Below, one piece after another: positions 34,332-42,408 of a stretch of 64,000 bases of DNA. The position numbers and the translations under genes were made by a program. The stretch's first letter is position 1. The number at the start of each line of letters is the position of its first letter. The DNA is from CAIUSP01 sp964594365 (GTDB lineage: Bacteria > Actinomycetota > Thermoleophilia > Solirubrobacterales > 70-9). A model generated the notes under the pieces. That model worked only from the letters and a program-made list of their open reading frames with translations. It searched no databases and had not been told where the DNA came from. The stretch is taken from contig CAZQMB010000005.1 in NCBI GenBank assembly GCA_964594365.1, forward strand, positions 22,969-86,968, in the 5' to 3' direction.

Positions 34332-35672
34332 GTGGCCAGCCACGCGGAGCTAGACCACAACCACCTTTGGCACCCGTTCACCCAGCAACGCGACTGGGAA
34401 AGCGAGGACCCGGTAATGATCGCTTCGGGCGAAGGGGCTTGGGTCACCGACGAGGATGGGAACAAGTACCTGGACGGTGTCTCGTCGCTCTGGTGCAATG
34501 TCCACGGCCACAAGCACCCCGCGATCGATCAGGCTCTCCATGATCAGGTAGACCGGATCTCGCACTCGACGATGCTCGGACTCTCGCACCGGGGAGCTGC
34601 GGAGCTCGCCGGCAAGTTGGTGGAGGTGACCCCGGACGGCCTCGACAGGGTCTTCTACTCGGACTCGGGGTCGACTGCTGTCGAGGTCGCCCTGAAGATG
34701 GCCTTCCAGTACTGGCAACTGCGCGGTGGCCAGCATGTCCGACGCGCTTCGTTCATCTGTCTCGAAGATGCCTACCACGGGGACACGGTCGGGTCGGTTT
34801 CGGTCGGCGGGATCGATCTCTTCCACTCGACGTATGGGCCGCTGCTGTTCGAATCGCGTCGGGCCAAACCGGGTGATCTCGAAGACATCGCACGCCTTCT
34901 CGCGACCTACGAGGAAGAGGTGGCGGCGGTAGTGATCGAGCCTCTCGTCCAGGGTGCTGCGGGGATCAAGGTCCAGCCACCCGGATACCTCCGCCGAGTT
35001 CGCGAGCTCTGCGACCGACACGGCGCGCTGTTGATCTGCGACGAGGTGGCGACCGGGTTCGGGCGCACCGGGTCGATGTTCGCCTGTGAACAGGAGGAGG
35101 TCACACCGGACCTGCTCTGCCTCGCAAAGGGACTCACGGGGGGTTATCTGCCGCTCGCAGCGACCCTTGCCAGCGAGGAGATCTACGAGACCTTCCTCGC
35201 TCCCCACGAGGAGTTCAAGACCTTCTTCCACGGCCACACCTACACCGGCAATCCGCTGGCCTGCGCTGCGGCAATCGCCACCCTCGAGACCTTCGAGCGA
35301 GAAGAGACCATCGCGAACCTCCAGCCCAAGATCGAACTGCTCAGGGAACTCCTGGCCGAGATCGCCGAGATGCCGGAGGTCTCCGAGGTCCGTCAGTGCG
35401 GGTTCATGGCCGGGATCGATCTCGGCGAACACCCTCCCGCCGAGCGCATGGGCCACCAGGTGGTGCTGGAGGCCCGCGGGCGCGGTGCGATCATCCGACC
35501 GCTGGGGGACACGGTCGTGCTGATGCCTCCGCTCGCGATCAACGAGGTCGAGCTCGAGCGACTGCTCACCATCACCCGCTCATCGATCCGGGCCGCTTGC
35601 CGCGGCTCGGTCAGCAGGGCTGGACAGCGAGCGGCGGCGCTGCTGGACGGGCCGCTCTCCGAAGCGGCCTAG
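34332..35672 (+). CDS. bioA: Adenosylmethionine-8-amino-7-oxononanoate aminotransferase BioA
   Basis: PLP aminotransferase using SAM as amino donor to make 7,8-diaminopelargonate. HLWHPFTQ at the start and SSLWCNVHGH are BioA signatures. YSDSGSTAVEVALKMA, CDEVATGFGRTG (PLP aspartate) and CLAKGLTGGYLPLAAT (Schiff-base lysine) are intact. FHGHTYTGNPLAC is the expected substrate loop. The 446 residues include a short Ala-rich tail. The GTG start lies 83 bases after bioD; TATTTT at 34314 could be its own -10 with a very short leader. It completes the late biotin pathway together with bioF, bioD and bioB; early pimeloyl genes are not in the window. Confidence 0.96.
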   Translation: MASHAELDHNHLWHPFTQQRDWESEDPVMIASGEGAWVTDEDGNKYLDGVSSLWCNVHGHKHPAIDQALHDQVDRISHSTMLGLSHRGAAELAGKLVEVTPDGLDRVFYSDSGSTAVEVALKMAFQYWQLRGGQHVRRASFICLEDAYHGDTVGSVSVGGIDLFHSTYGPLLFESRRAKPGDLEDIARLLATYEEEVAAVVIEPLVQGAAGIKVQPPGYLRRVRELCDRHGALLICDEVATGFGRTGSMFACEQEEVTPDLLCLAKGLTGGYLPLAATLASEEIYETFLAPHEEFKTFFHGHTYTGNPLACAAAIATLETFEREETIANLQPKIELLRELLAEIAEMPEVSEVRQCGFMAGIDLGEHPPAERMGHQVVLEARGRGAIIRPLGDTVVLMPPLAINEVELERLLTITRSSIRAACRGSVSRAGQRAAALLDGPLSEAA

Positions 35673-35675
35673 GTC

Positions 35676-35858
35676 TCAGTCCTCGTACGGGACGAAGTCG
35701 GTCTTGCGTGCTCCGCAGACCGGGCAGAACCAATCCTCGGGAATGTCCTCGAAAGCGGTGCCGGCAGGCACACCGCCGTCGATATCGCCCTCGGCCGGGT
35801 CGTATATCCAGCCACAGGCTTCACATATCCAGCGCTTGCTCTCGGTCGATTCGCTCAC
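35676..35858 (-). CDS. Rubredoxin
   Basis: Small electron carrier of 60 residues with one Fe(Cys)4 site. The two ligand pairs are ICEACGWIYDP and FCPVCGARKTDF. The GDIDGGVPAGTAFEDIPEDW spacer is the standard rubredoxin hinge. I start at the GTG at 35858, which has TAGTCT 8 nt upstream; the frame is open further but overlaps the divergent gene. It could serve an alkane hydroxylase or oxidative-stress reductase elsewhere; its neighbours do not tell. It ends 3 bases from the end of bioA. Confidence 0.95.
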   Translation of the reverse strand: MSESTESKRWICEACGWIYDPAEGDIDGGVPAGTAFEDIPEDWFCPVCGARKTDFVPYED

Positions 35859-35866
35859 GGCTGAGA

Positions 35867-35872
35867 AGACTA
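35867..35872 (-). promoter_or_regulatory. -10 element (TAGTCT) for rubredoxin
   Basis: Minus-strand TAGTCT with 8 nt to the GTG at 35858. The whole space to the divergent start at 35897 is 38 bases, so each promoter's upstream half lies inside the neighbouring gene. Confidence 0.6.
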
Positions 35873-35882
35873 CCTGAGCGGC

Positions 35883-35888
35883 TAGGCT
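35883..35888 (+). promoter_or_regulatory. -10 element (TAGGCT) for the NUDIX gene
   Basis: TAGGCT with 8 nt to the GTG at 35897 and no ribosome site. It pairs with the opposite element at 35867-35872. Confidence 0.6.
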
Positions 35889-35896
35889 GAACCACA

Positions 35897-36565
35897 GTGG
35901 AAGAAGGCGTGGCCAACCAGCAGCCGCCGGAGCCAAGACCGGCCGCAACGATCATCCTGCTCCGCGACGGAGGCGACGGGCTCGAGACCTGCCTCGTCCG
36001 CAGGAATCTCGAGGCGCGTTTCATGCCGGGGGTATGGGTGTTCCCCGGTGGAGCAGTCGACGAGGGCGACGGTGACGACGCGGACTCCGAGACCGCTCAC
36101 CGACGGTGCGCAGCCAGAGAACTCGCTGAGGAAGCCGGTGTCAGGGTCGACCCTGAGAGTCTGGTGCCCTACTCACGCTGGATAACTCCGAAGGTGGTGC
36201 CGATCAGGTTCGACACCCGCTTCTATCTGGCGAGCCACCCCGGAGACAGTGAGCCCGAGGTCGACGGCGAAGAGGTGATCGACTGGGGTTGGTTCGAGCC
36301 TGCGGGCGCACTCTCGCGCCACTCAGCCGGGGAGATCGAACTGGTCTTCCCGACCATCAAGCACCTCGAGTCGCTGACGGGGTTCTCCTCGGTCGACGAT
36401 GCGCTGGATGCGGCCGCTGGAACCGAAGTCCGCGCGGTAGAGCCGACGCTCGAGATCACCGCAGATGGAAAGGACGCGCGTCTGAGTTTCGATCGGGAAG
36501 ATCTGGACCAGCCGGGAACACACGCCAGTGAGGTGGATTCGAACCCGCCGCCGGGCGAGGCCTGA
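35897..36565 (+). CDS. NUDIX hydrolase (NUDT7/19-like, possible CoA pyrophosphatase type)
   Basis: Pyrophosphohydrolase of 222 residues. FPGGAVDEGDG and CAARELAEEAGV form the Nudix box with its metal-binding glutamates, interrupted by a short acidic insertion. The preceding RFMPGVWVFPGG and the following RWITPKVVPIRFDTRFYLA match the NUDT7/NUDT19 branch, which acts on CoA or nucleoside diphosphate-linked compounds. The C-terminal 70 residues are acidic, low in hydrophobics and probably disordered. Substrate is inferred only from similarity. Confidence 0.88.
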   Translation: MEEGVANQQPPEPRPAATIILLRDGGDGLETCLVRRNLEARFMPGVWVFPGGAVDEGDGDDADSETAHRRCAARELAEEAGVRVDPESLVPYSRWITPKVVPIRFDTRFYLASHPGDSEPEVDGEEVIDWGWFEPAGALSRHSAGEIELVFPTIKHLESLTGFSSVDDALDAAAGTEVRAVEPTLEITADGKDARLSFDREDLDQPGTHASEVDSNPPPGEA

Positions 36566-36568
36566 GGC

Positions 36569-37801
36569 TCAGAGCGCGGCCGTGAAGAGAGCCCGAAAGT
36601 CCTCGGGCAGCAACTCACGGGCGTTGGTCAAGCTGCAGCCGTCGCCCATCGCGGCATCCACCAACTGGTCGAGCGAGGCCTCGGGTACCCCGACCTCGGT
36701 CAGTCGCGTCGGCAATCCCAGGTCGGCACTCATCGCGGTCATCCAATTGGCGAGAGAGTCGGCCAGTGCGGCCCCATCGCCCGAGGCGTCCGCGCCCATC
36801 AGCTCGGCCACACGCCGATAGCGATCCACGATCGCCGGTCCGCCCTCGCAGTTGAAGCGGATCACGTGCGGGAGGTTGATCGAATTGGCGACGCCATGAG
36901 GCACCCCGTGCAGCCCTCCGACGGCGTGGGACATCGAGTGAACCGCGCCCAGGGTCGATGCGCCTGCCGCACCCGGAACGATCGCGAGTGAGGCCGCGAT
37001 CAGCATGTTCCCCCGAGCGACCTCGTTCTCGTCAGGGTCGCCATGGACAGCCTGCTCGAGGTTCTCACGGATCATCCGCAGGGCCTGCAGGCAGAAGGCC
37101 TCACCGTGAGGAGACCACTCGGGACTGGTGAATGCCTCGATCGCGTGCGTCATCGCGTCCATGCCGGTGGCGGCGGCTACCTGCGGCGGCAGGGTTCGGG
37201 TGCTCTCCGGATCGAGGATCGCGAGGCGCGGAAAGAGCGGGAAGTCCCCGAGGAGGATCTTGAGTTTCTGCTCTGGATCCTTGATCACCGCGCCGAAAGA
37301 GACCTCGGACCCGGTGCCTGCGGTGGTGGGGATGCAGGCCAGCGGCTTGAGCGGAAGTGGCTCCCCCATGCCGTCGTCTGCCCGGGGCAGCGTGAAGAGC
37401 CCCTCGTAATCAAGGACCCTCCCTCCGTGGGTCAGTACGGCGTTGGCTGCCTTGGCGGTGTCCATGACGGATCCACCTCCGACCGCAACGATCGAATCCG
37501 CTCCCGCTTCCTCGGCCGCTGCTGCGCAGGCCTCACAGGTGTCCGTCGAGGAATCCTGCGGTACCTCGTCGAAGTGGCCCGAGACCTCGAGACCGCCATC
37601 GACGATTCCGGCCTCGACCTTGTCCACCAGGCCCGTTCCCCTGACTACTGCATCGGTGATGATGAACGGGCGCTTGGCGCCCTCCTTCTGGAACTCGAAA
37701 CCGGTCCCCTCGATCATCCCCCGACCGACCACCACCCGGGTCGGATGGGTGAACTGGTAGTAGTCCTTGAATCCCTGGTACGAGGGTGTCTCCGACTCCA
37801 C
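36569..37801 (-). CDS. Iron-containing alcohol dehydrogenase
   Basis: Group III NAD(P)-dependent alcohol dehydrogenase of 410 residues. VGGGSVMDTAKAAN is the cofactor loop, IPTTAGTGSEV follows, and metal ligands are Asp in GMDAMTHAIEAF and histidines in HSMSHAVGG and GVPHGVANS. Substrate could be a short alcohol, lactaldehyde or a butanol-type aldehyde; the sequence does not settle it. It is 10 bases downstream of the SCP2 gene on the same strand, so the two are probably one transcript. Confidence 0.94.
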   Translation of the reverse strand: MESETPSYQGFKDYYQFTHPTRVVVGRGMIEGTGFEFQKEGAKRPFIITDAVVRGTGLVDKVEAGIVDGGLEVSGHFDEVPQDSSTDTCEACAAAAEEAGADSIVAVGGGSVMDTAKAANAVLTHGGRVLDYEGLFTLPRADDGMGEPLPLKPLACIPTTAGTGSEVSFGAVIKDPEQKLKILLGDFPLFPRLAILDPESTRTLPPQVAAATGMDAMTHAIEAFTSPEWSPHGEAFCLQALRMIRENLEQAVHGDPDENEVARGNMLIAASLAIVPGAAGASTLGAVHSMSHAVGGLHGVPHGVANSINLPHVIRFNCEGGPAIVDRYRRVAELMGADASGDGAALADSLANWMTAMSADLGLPTRLTEVGVPEASLDQLVDAAMGDGCSLTNARELLPEDFRALFTAAL

Positions 37802-37811
37802 GGTCCGGCCC

Positions 37812-38231
37812 TCAGACGTCGAGCAGGTCGTTGCGCCCCTGCGACTCGAGAAGGGCCTCGTAGCGGGGATAGACGGGCTTGGTGAGGGGAACCATCTTGA
37901 GGATCTTCGCGACGGGACCCTTCGCCTTCATCTGGCCTCTCGCGAGAGCGACGGTCGGGTTGACCTTGCCGAGCCAGAACTTGTGGGCGATGTCCGCATC
38001 CATGCTCATCACGATCTCCGGCTCCATGTCGCTCGGGCCGAAATCGACCCTTCCCTCGAGATCTCCCTCCTTCAAGGCGACGGTGATCGTGCTGTCGGGA
38101 TCCCGGTACTCGTAGCTGACGATCGTGTCGGCGTCTCTGAACTTAGGGCCGAGTTCCTCATCCTCGGCGAGATCCTGGAACAGCTTTCCGATCGTGTCAT
38201 AGACCTCTTGAGGGTCGTTGAAATAGGCCAT
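37812..38231 (-). CDS. SCP2 sterol-binding domain protein
   Basis: A 139-residue lipid-carrier domain. The alternating pattern IVSYEYRDPDSTITVALKEGD and MEPEIVMSMDADIAHKFWLGKVNPTVALARGQMKAKGPVAKILKM (given here as two known blocks, each conserved in SCP2) fits the hydrophobic cavity and the final sterol/acyl-binding helix. It has a clear ribosome site (GAGGAGAG) before the ATG. It is divergent from a ChoD-like oxidoreductase and upstream of an alcohol dehydrogenase, which would suit a lipid or sterol-like substrate. Confidence 0.85.
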   Translation of the reverse strand: MAYFNDPQEVYDTIGKLFQDLAEDEELGPKFRDADTIVSYEYRDPDSTITVALKEGDLEGRVDFGPSDMEPEIVMSMDADIAHKFWLGKVNPTVALARGQMKAKGPVAKILKMVPLTKPVYPRYEALLESQGRNDLLDV

Positions 38232-38284
38232 TGGTCGCTCTCCTCTCGGCTCGAACTGTCAGGGGTAAGCCTTCGTTGAACGGG

Positions 38285-38294
38285 ATCCTAGGGT
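38285..38294. promoter_or_regulatory. Overlapping divergent -10 elements (SCP2 and ChoD-like genes)
   Basis: The sequence ATCCTAGGGT contains TAGGGT on the plus strand (38289-38294) and TAGGAT on the minus strand (38285-38290), sharing the central TA. Predicted leaders are about 48 nt (plus) and about 45 nt (minus), so both genes use ribosome sites. Confidence 0.45.
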
Positions 38295-38347
38295 GACCGC
38301 GTCCAATTCGCTTCCAGCCATGCCCTCGAGGTAACCCTCCTCCGGCG

Positions 38348-40027
38348 ATGGTGGAATACTCGACTCCGGTGGAGGAGGTTTTCGACTTCGACTATCTGGT
38401 CATCGGGTCGGGTTTCGGGGGCTCGGTCTCTGCCCTGCGCCTGGTCGAGAAGGGCTACTCGGTGGGAGTCCTCGAATGCGGAAAGCGCTTCGCCGACGAG
38501 GACTTCGCCAAGTCCGGCTGGGACATGAAGCGTTACTTCTGGGCGCCCGCTCTCGGGATGAGGGGGATCTTCAGGCTCACGGTGTTCAAGGACGTCTTCA
38601 TCGCTTCCGGAGCCGGCGTGGGCGGCGGAAGTCTCGGCTACGCGAACACCCTCTACAGACCGGGCAAGGCCTTCTTCGACGATTCCCAGTGGAGCGACCT
38701 CGCAGACTGGCAGGAGGAACTGTCCCCTCATTACGACACGGCTGAACACATGCTCGGGGTTGCCCAATACGAGGGGATGGGGCCGGCAGACCTCCTGCTG
38801 AAGGAGATGGGCGACGACCTGGGAGTCGGCGAAACCTTCAAACAGAGCCGAGTCGGAGTCTTCTTCGGACCGGCCGACGAAGAGGTCGAGGATCCCTACT
38901 TCGGTGGCGCAGGGCCCGCGCGCACCGGTTGCACTAGATGCGGAAGCTGCATGATCGGCTGTCGAGTCGGGGCGAAGAACACGCTGGTCAAGAACTACCT
39001 CTGGTTCGCCGAGAAGCTCGGCGCCCAGGTCATCCCAGAGCGGCAAGCCACTGACATCCGCCCGATCGGCGCCGAAGACGGAAGTGACGGCTACGAGGTC
39101 ACTACCGAACATCCCGGTGCCTGGTTCCGCAAGCGCCGGCGGACCTTCACCGCTCGTAACGTGATCGTCTCGGCGGGAGCACTCGGGACCAACGAGCTAC
39201 TCGCCTACTGCAAGTACAAGGGCGGACTCCCCCGTCTCTCTGATCGGCTCGGGCACGTGGTCCGAACCAACTCCGAGTCGATCCAGGCGGTTACCGCACC
39301 GACCTCCGAGACCGACTTCTCCAACTCGGTGGCGATCTCGTCGAGCGTGTTCCCCGAGCCCGACACCCACATCGAGGTAGTCACCTACGGAAACGGCGGA
39401 GACGTGATCAGCCGCCTGTTCACGATGGCGAGCGGAGACGGAACCCGCATCACGCGCCCCTTGCGCTGGATCGGCAGCCTGCTGCGTCATCCACTCAAGT
39501 CGTTGAGACTGCTCTGGCCGTTCGGCTGGTCGAAGCGCACGGTGATCCTCCTGACCATGCAGACCACCGACGCAGCGATGCGGCTGGTACCGAAGCGCAA
39601 ACTCCTCGGTGGAATCAAACTCCAGACTCGACAAGACCCCGACCGACCCAACCCCACCTTCATCCCTGCCGCTGAGAGAGCGACCAAGTGGTTCGAGGAG
39701 AAGCTCGGGGGGATCGCCCAGGGGGGTCTGACCGAAGCCTTCAACATCCCGACCACGGCTCACATCCTCGGCGGCGCGACCATCGGCATCGATGCGGAGC
39801 ACGGCGTGGTGGACTCGGGTAACCGCGCCTTCGGCTACCGCGGACTGATGATCTGCGATGGATCTGCAGTGCCCGCGAACCCGGGAGTCAACCCGAGCCT
39901 CTCGATCACCGCGATCACCGAGCACGCGATGTCGCTGATCCCTCCCAAAGGTGGAGTGGAAGTTCGTCAGGCGGTGCCGGAGGCAGCCATGGCCGGCAGG
40001 CCCGCGTTGCGGGCCCACCAGGCCTGA
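38348..40027 (+). CDS. GMC-family FAD oxidoreductase, ChoD (cholesterol oxidase)-like
   Basis: Flavoenzyme of 559 residues. IGSGFGGSVSALRL is the FAD Rossmann loop, GVGGGSLGYANTL the second GMC signature, and the C-terminal CDGSAVPANPGVNPSLSITA the conserved GMC ending with the active-site residues. A cysteine cluster, GCTRCGSCMIGC, near residue 200 matches the ChoD/mycobacterial family and is absent from secreted cholesterol oxidases. No Tat signal is present. Substrate may be a sterol, hopanoid or long alcohol; sterol oxidation is not proven. The ATG lies 116 bases from the divergent SCP2 gene. Confidence 0.88.
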   Translation: MVEYSTPVEEVFDFDYLVIGSGFGGSVSALRLVEKGYSVGVLECGKRFADEDFAKSGWDMKRYFWAPALGMRGIFRLTVFKDVFIASGAGVGGGSLGYANTLYRPGKAFFDDSQWSDLADWQEELSPHYDTAEHMLGVAQYEGMGPADLLLKEMGDDLGVGETFKQSRVGVFFGPADEEVEDPYFGGAGPARTGCTRCGSCMIGCRVGAKNTLVKNYLWFAEKLGAQVIPERQATDIRPIGAEDGSDGYEVTTEHPGAWFRKRRRTFTARNVIVSAGALGTNELLAYCKYKGGLPRLSDRLGHVVRTNSESIQAVTAPTSETDFSNSVAISSSVFPEPDTHIEVVTYGNGGDVISRLFTMASGDGTRITRPLRWIGSLLRHPLKSLRLLWPFGWSKRTVILLTMQTTDAAMRLVPKRKLLGGIKLQTRQDPDRPNPTFIPAAERATKWFEEKLGGIAQGGLTEAFNIPTTAHILGGATIGIDAEHGVVDSGNRAFGYRGLMICDGSAVPANPGVNPSLSITAITEHAMSLIPPKGGVEVRQAVPEAAMAGRPALRAHQA

Positions 40028-40045
40028 CGTCCCGGGTCTTGCTGC

Positions 40046-40654
40046 TCAGCCGTTGGCGGCTGCGAAGTGCTCGGCGGCCTTGGCCCAGTTGACCACGTTC
40101 CACCAAGCGTCCAGATAGTCCGGGCGCACGTTCTGGTACTTCAGGTAGTACGCGTGCTCCCAGACGTCGCAGCCGATGATCGGGGTCTGACCGAGGGAGA
40201 TGGGTGAGTCCTGGTTGGCGGTCGAGGTCACCGCGAGACCGGAGCCGTCATGGACCAGCCATGCCCAGCCCGAACCGAAGCGGTTGATCCCGGCGTTCTT
40301 GAACTCCTCCTTGAACGAATCGAATGAGCCGAACGACTCGTCGATCGCCGCTGCGAGATCTCCCTCGGGAGCGCCCCCGGCGTCCGGCGCCATGATCTCC
40401 CAGAAGAAGGTGTGGTTGGCGTGACCGCCCGCATTGTTGGTCACGGGACCCTTGATGTCATCCGGCAGATCACCGAGCTTGGTCAGCAACTCGTCGACCG
40501 GGGTATCGGCCCACTCGGTGCCCTCCAGAGCGGCGTTGGCCTTGTCGATGTATGCCTGATGATGCTTGTCGTGATGGATCGTCATCGTCTGCTGATCGAT
40601 GTGAGGCTCGAGTGCGTCGTATGCGTAGGGAAGGTCCGGCAGGGAATAGGGCAT
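40046..40654 (-). CDS. sodA: Superoxide dismutase, Fe/Mn family
   Basis: Converts superoxide to oxygen and peroxide in the cytosol. The 202 residues contain the metal ligands His27 (TIHHDKHH), His in NNAGGHANHTFFW, and Asp/His in CDVWEHAYYL. The GSGWAWLV and LGQTPIIG segments are typical of Mn/cambialistic enzymes; metal choice is not certain. A -10 (TAGATT, minus strand 40696-40701) predicts a leader of about 35 nt holding an AGGAG ribosome site. In this window it is one of the few genes with a normal leader. Confidence 0.96.
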   Translation of the reverse strand: MPYSLPDLPYAYDALEPHIDQQTMTIHHDKHHQAYIDKANAALEGTEWADTPVDELLTKLGDLPDDIKGPVTNNAGGHANHTFFWEIMAPDAGGAPEGDLAAAIDESFGSFDSFKEEFKNAGINRFGSGWAWLVHDGSGLAVTSTANQDSPISLGQTPIIGCDVWEHAYYLKYQNVRPDYLDAWWNVVNWAKAAEHFAAANG

Positions 40655-40758
40655 GGGTTTCGACTCCTTGGATTCGGGTTTTGCCTGAACTCGGAAATCT
40701 AGCGCCCCTGAGGACTCCTACCCGTCTTGCCGGGGTACTCAAGGGCGATAATGAGCGA

Positions 40759-41469
40759 ATGAGCAAGACAGATCACCCCCATCACTCTCCGGTAAAGGCG
40801 ACGCGCCTCGAATTGATCCTGCTGGCAGTCGGACTGATCGTGGTCGCGGCCTGTGTGATGCTGATCGATCCTCTTCGCGAAGCCTTCCAACACGCGATCA
40901 AAGGGGACACCGATGCCGTCAAGAGCGATCTCGACCGCCTCGGCGTCTGGGGGGTCGTGATCGTCTTCGCGCTGGCTCAGATCCATGCGGTGGTCTGGTT
41001 CCCGAGCGAGATCCTGGACGCGGCGGCGGGATTCGTATACGGCTTCTGGGGCGCGCTGGCGATGCTGATGGTCTTCTGGACCATCTCGGCTCTGATCGCG
41101 TACTGGATCGGACACTCGGCTGCACGGCCACTCCTGTACAGACTGGCCGGCGAGGAACGCTTCCGGAAGGCGGAGGCTCTCGTGCACAAAGGAGGGGCGC
41201 TGTTCCTCCTCAGTGCCCGACTCGTCCCGATAATCCCGTTCAGTCTCCTCAGCATCGTCGCCGGCGCTGCGAAGGTACCCGTCTGGACGTTCACCTGGAC
41301 GACGGCTATCGGCTACATCCCGCTGACCGCGTACTTCGTCTATCTGGGGAGTCAGATCGAGGGATTCTCGCTGAGCGATCCGATCATCTGGATCGGAGCC
41401 GTCGGATTCGTGCTCGCCGTCCTCTCGGTCAGGCGGGTGCTCCGACAGACCTCACCCGAGAGCAGCTGA
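40759..41469 (+). CDS. TVP38/TMEM64 (SNARE-associated/DedA-like) membrane protein
   Basis: A 236-residue polytopic protein with about six hydrophobic segments. VVWFPSEILDAAAGFVYGFWGAL is the first conserved re-entrant block and ARLVPIIPFSLLSIVAGAAKVPVWTF the second, both characteristic of the VTT domain family. Family members move lipids (undecaprenyl phosphate or phospholipids) or handle export; the cargo here is unknown. The ATG at 40759 has GATAAT 6 nt upstream, consistent with leaderless transcription; the longer frame upstream overlaps the sod promoter. Confidence 0.88.
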   Translation: MSKTDHPHHSPVKATRLELILLAVGLIVVAACVMLIDPLREAFQHAIKGDTDAVKSDLDRLGVWGVVIVFALAQIHAVVWFPSEILDAAAGFVYGFWGALAMLMVFWTISALIAYWIGHSAARPLLYRLAGEERFRKAEALVHKGGALFLLSARLVPIIPFSLLSIVAGAAKVPVWTFTWTTAIGYIPLTAYFVYLGSQIEGFSLSDPIIWIGAVGFVLAVLSVRRVLRQTSPESS

Positions 41470-41495
41470 CAGGCAGCGAGCCCGAGAGGGACCTC

Positions 41496-41501
41496 TAGCA
41501 T
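41496..41501 (+). promoter_or_regulatory. -10 element (TAGCAT) for the ABC exporter operon
   Basis: TAGCAT followed by 7 nt (which include GGAGG) and the GTG at 41509. The GGAGG would be almost at the transcript start and too close for use as a ribosome site. Confidence 0.55.
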
Positions 41502-41508
41502 CGGGAGG

Positions 41509-42408
41509 GTGACAGGGACTCCTGCAATCAGGCTCGAAGGTCTCACCAAGCGGTTCCGCGGCGGTGTGACCGCCCTCGACGAGGTCGATCTGACGGTCCC
41601 GGCCGGGTCGATCTTCGGATTCATCGGACCGAACGGAGCTGGCAAGACGACTGCGATCAGGCTGATGCTGGATCTGCTGCGGCCCACCTCCGGTCGGGTG
41701 GAACTGCTCGGAGAGGATCCACGCACCGCTGGCTCAGGGTTGCGCTCGAAGATCGGCTATCTGCCGGGGGAGATGGGGTTGGACGAGAGGCTCACCGCAC
41801 GCCAGACCCTCTCCTTCTACTGCGATCTCCACGACACGTCGGCGGAGAAGGCCTTCGACCTTGCGGCTCGGTTCGGACTCGACCTCGACAGGAGGATCCG
41901 TGATCTGTCCAGGGGCAACAAGCAGAAGGTCGGAATCATCCAGGCCTTCGCCCACGACCCCGAATTGGTGATCCTCGACGAGCCGACCAGCGGACTCGAC
42001 CCGATCCTCCAGCGGAGCTTCCACGGGCTGCTGAGAGAGCGGCAGGAGGAAGGCCTCACCGTCTTCCTGTCATCCCATGTGCTCAGTGAACTCCAGCAGG
42101 TGGCAACCGAGGTCGCGATGATCCGGGAGGGACGCCTGCTCGCGGTCCGGGACACCGAGACGATGCGGCGAGAGGCGCCCCACAAGGTGATGGTGAGGTT
42201 TTCCTCGCCACCACCAGACGAGCTGTTCGAGGGTCTCGAGGGAGTGAGCGGTATCGAACATGACGGGCTGGTCACGAGGCTCCTCTTCCGGGGCGAGATG
42301 GACGCGCTGATCAAGGCACTGGCCACTCGCGAAGTGGTCGAGCTCCATTCCACGGAACCTGATCTGGAGGAGACGTTCCTCCGTATGTACGGGGAGGGCG
42401 CGAGATGA
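41509..42408 (+). CDS. ABC transporter ATP-binding protein (DrrA-like exporter)
   Basis: Energises an ABC-2 type exporter. The 299-residue protein has Walker A GPNGAGKT, the Q-loop region GYLPGEMGLDE, signature LSRGNKQKV, Walker B LVILDEPTSGLD and the H-loop FLSSHVLSE. The C-terminal 80 residues form the accessory domain of drug/lipid exporters. Its stop overlaps the permease start by 4 bases (ATGA). Substrate unknown. The start GTG is set by the TAGCAT element. Confidence 0.95.
   Translation: MTGTPAIRLEGLTKRFRGGVTALDEVDLTVPAGSIFGFIGPNGAGKTTAIRLMLDLLRPTSGRVELLGEDPRTAGSGLRSKIGYLPGEMGLDERLTARQTLSFYCDLHDTSAEKAFDLAARFGLDLDRRIRDLSRGNKQKVGIIQAFAHDPELVILDEPTSGLDPILQRSFHGLLRERQEEGLTVFLSSHVLSELQQVATEVAMIREGRLLAVRDTETMRREAPHKVMVRFSSPPPDELFEGLEGVSGIEHDGLVTRLLFRGEMDALIKALATREVVELHSTEPDLEETFLRMYGEGAR

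Noticed and set aside
39999..40015. GGCCCGC-GTT-GCGGGCC hairpin as terminator of the ChoD-like gene
   Set aside because: It lies inside the coding sequence and lacks a following T-run.
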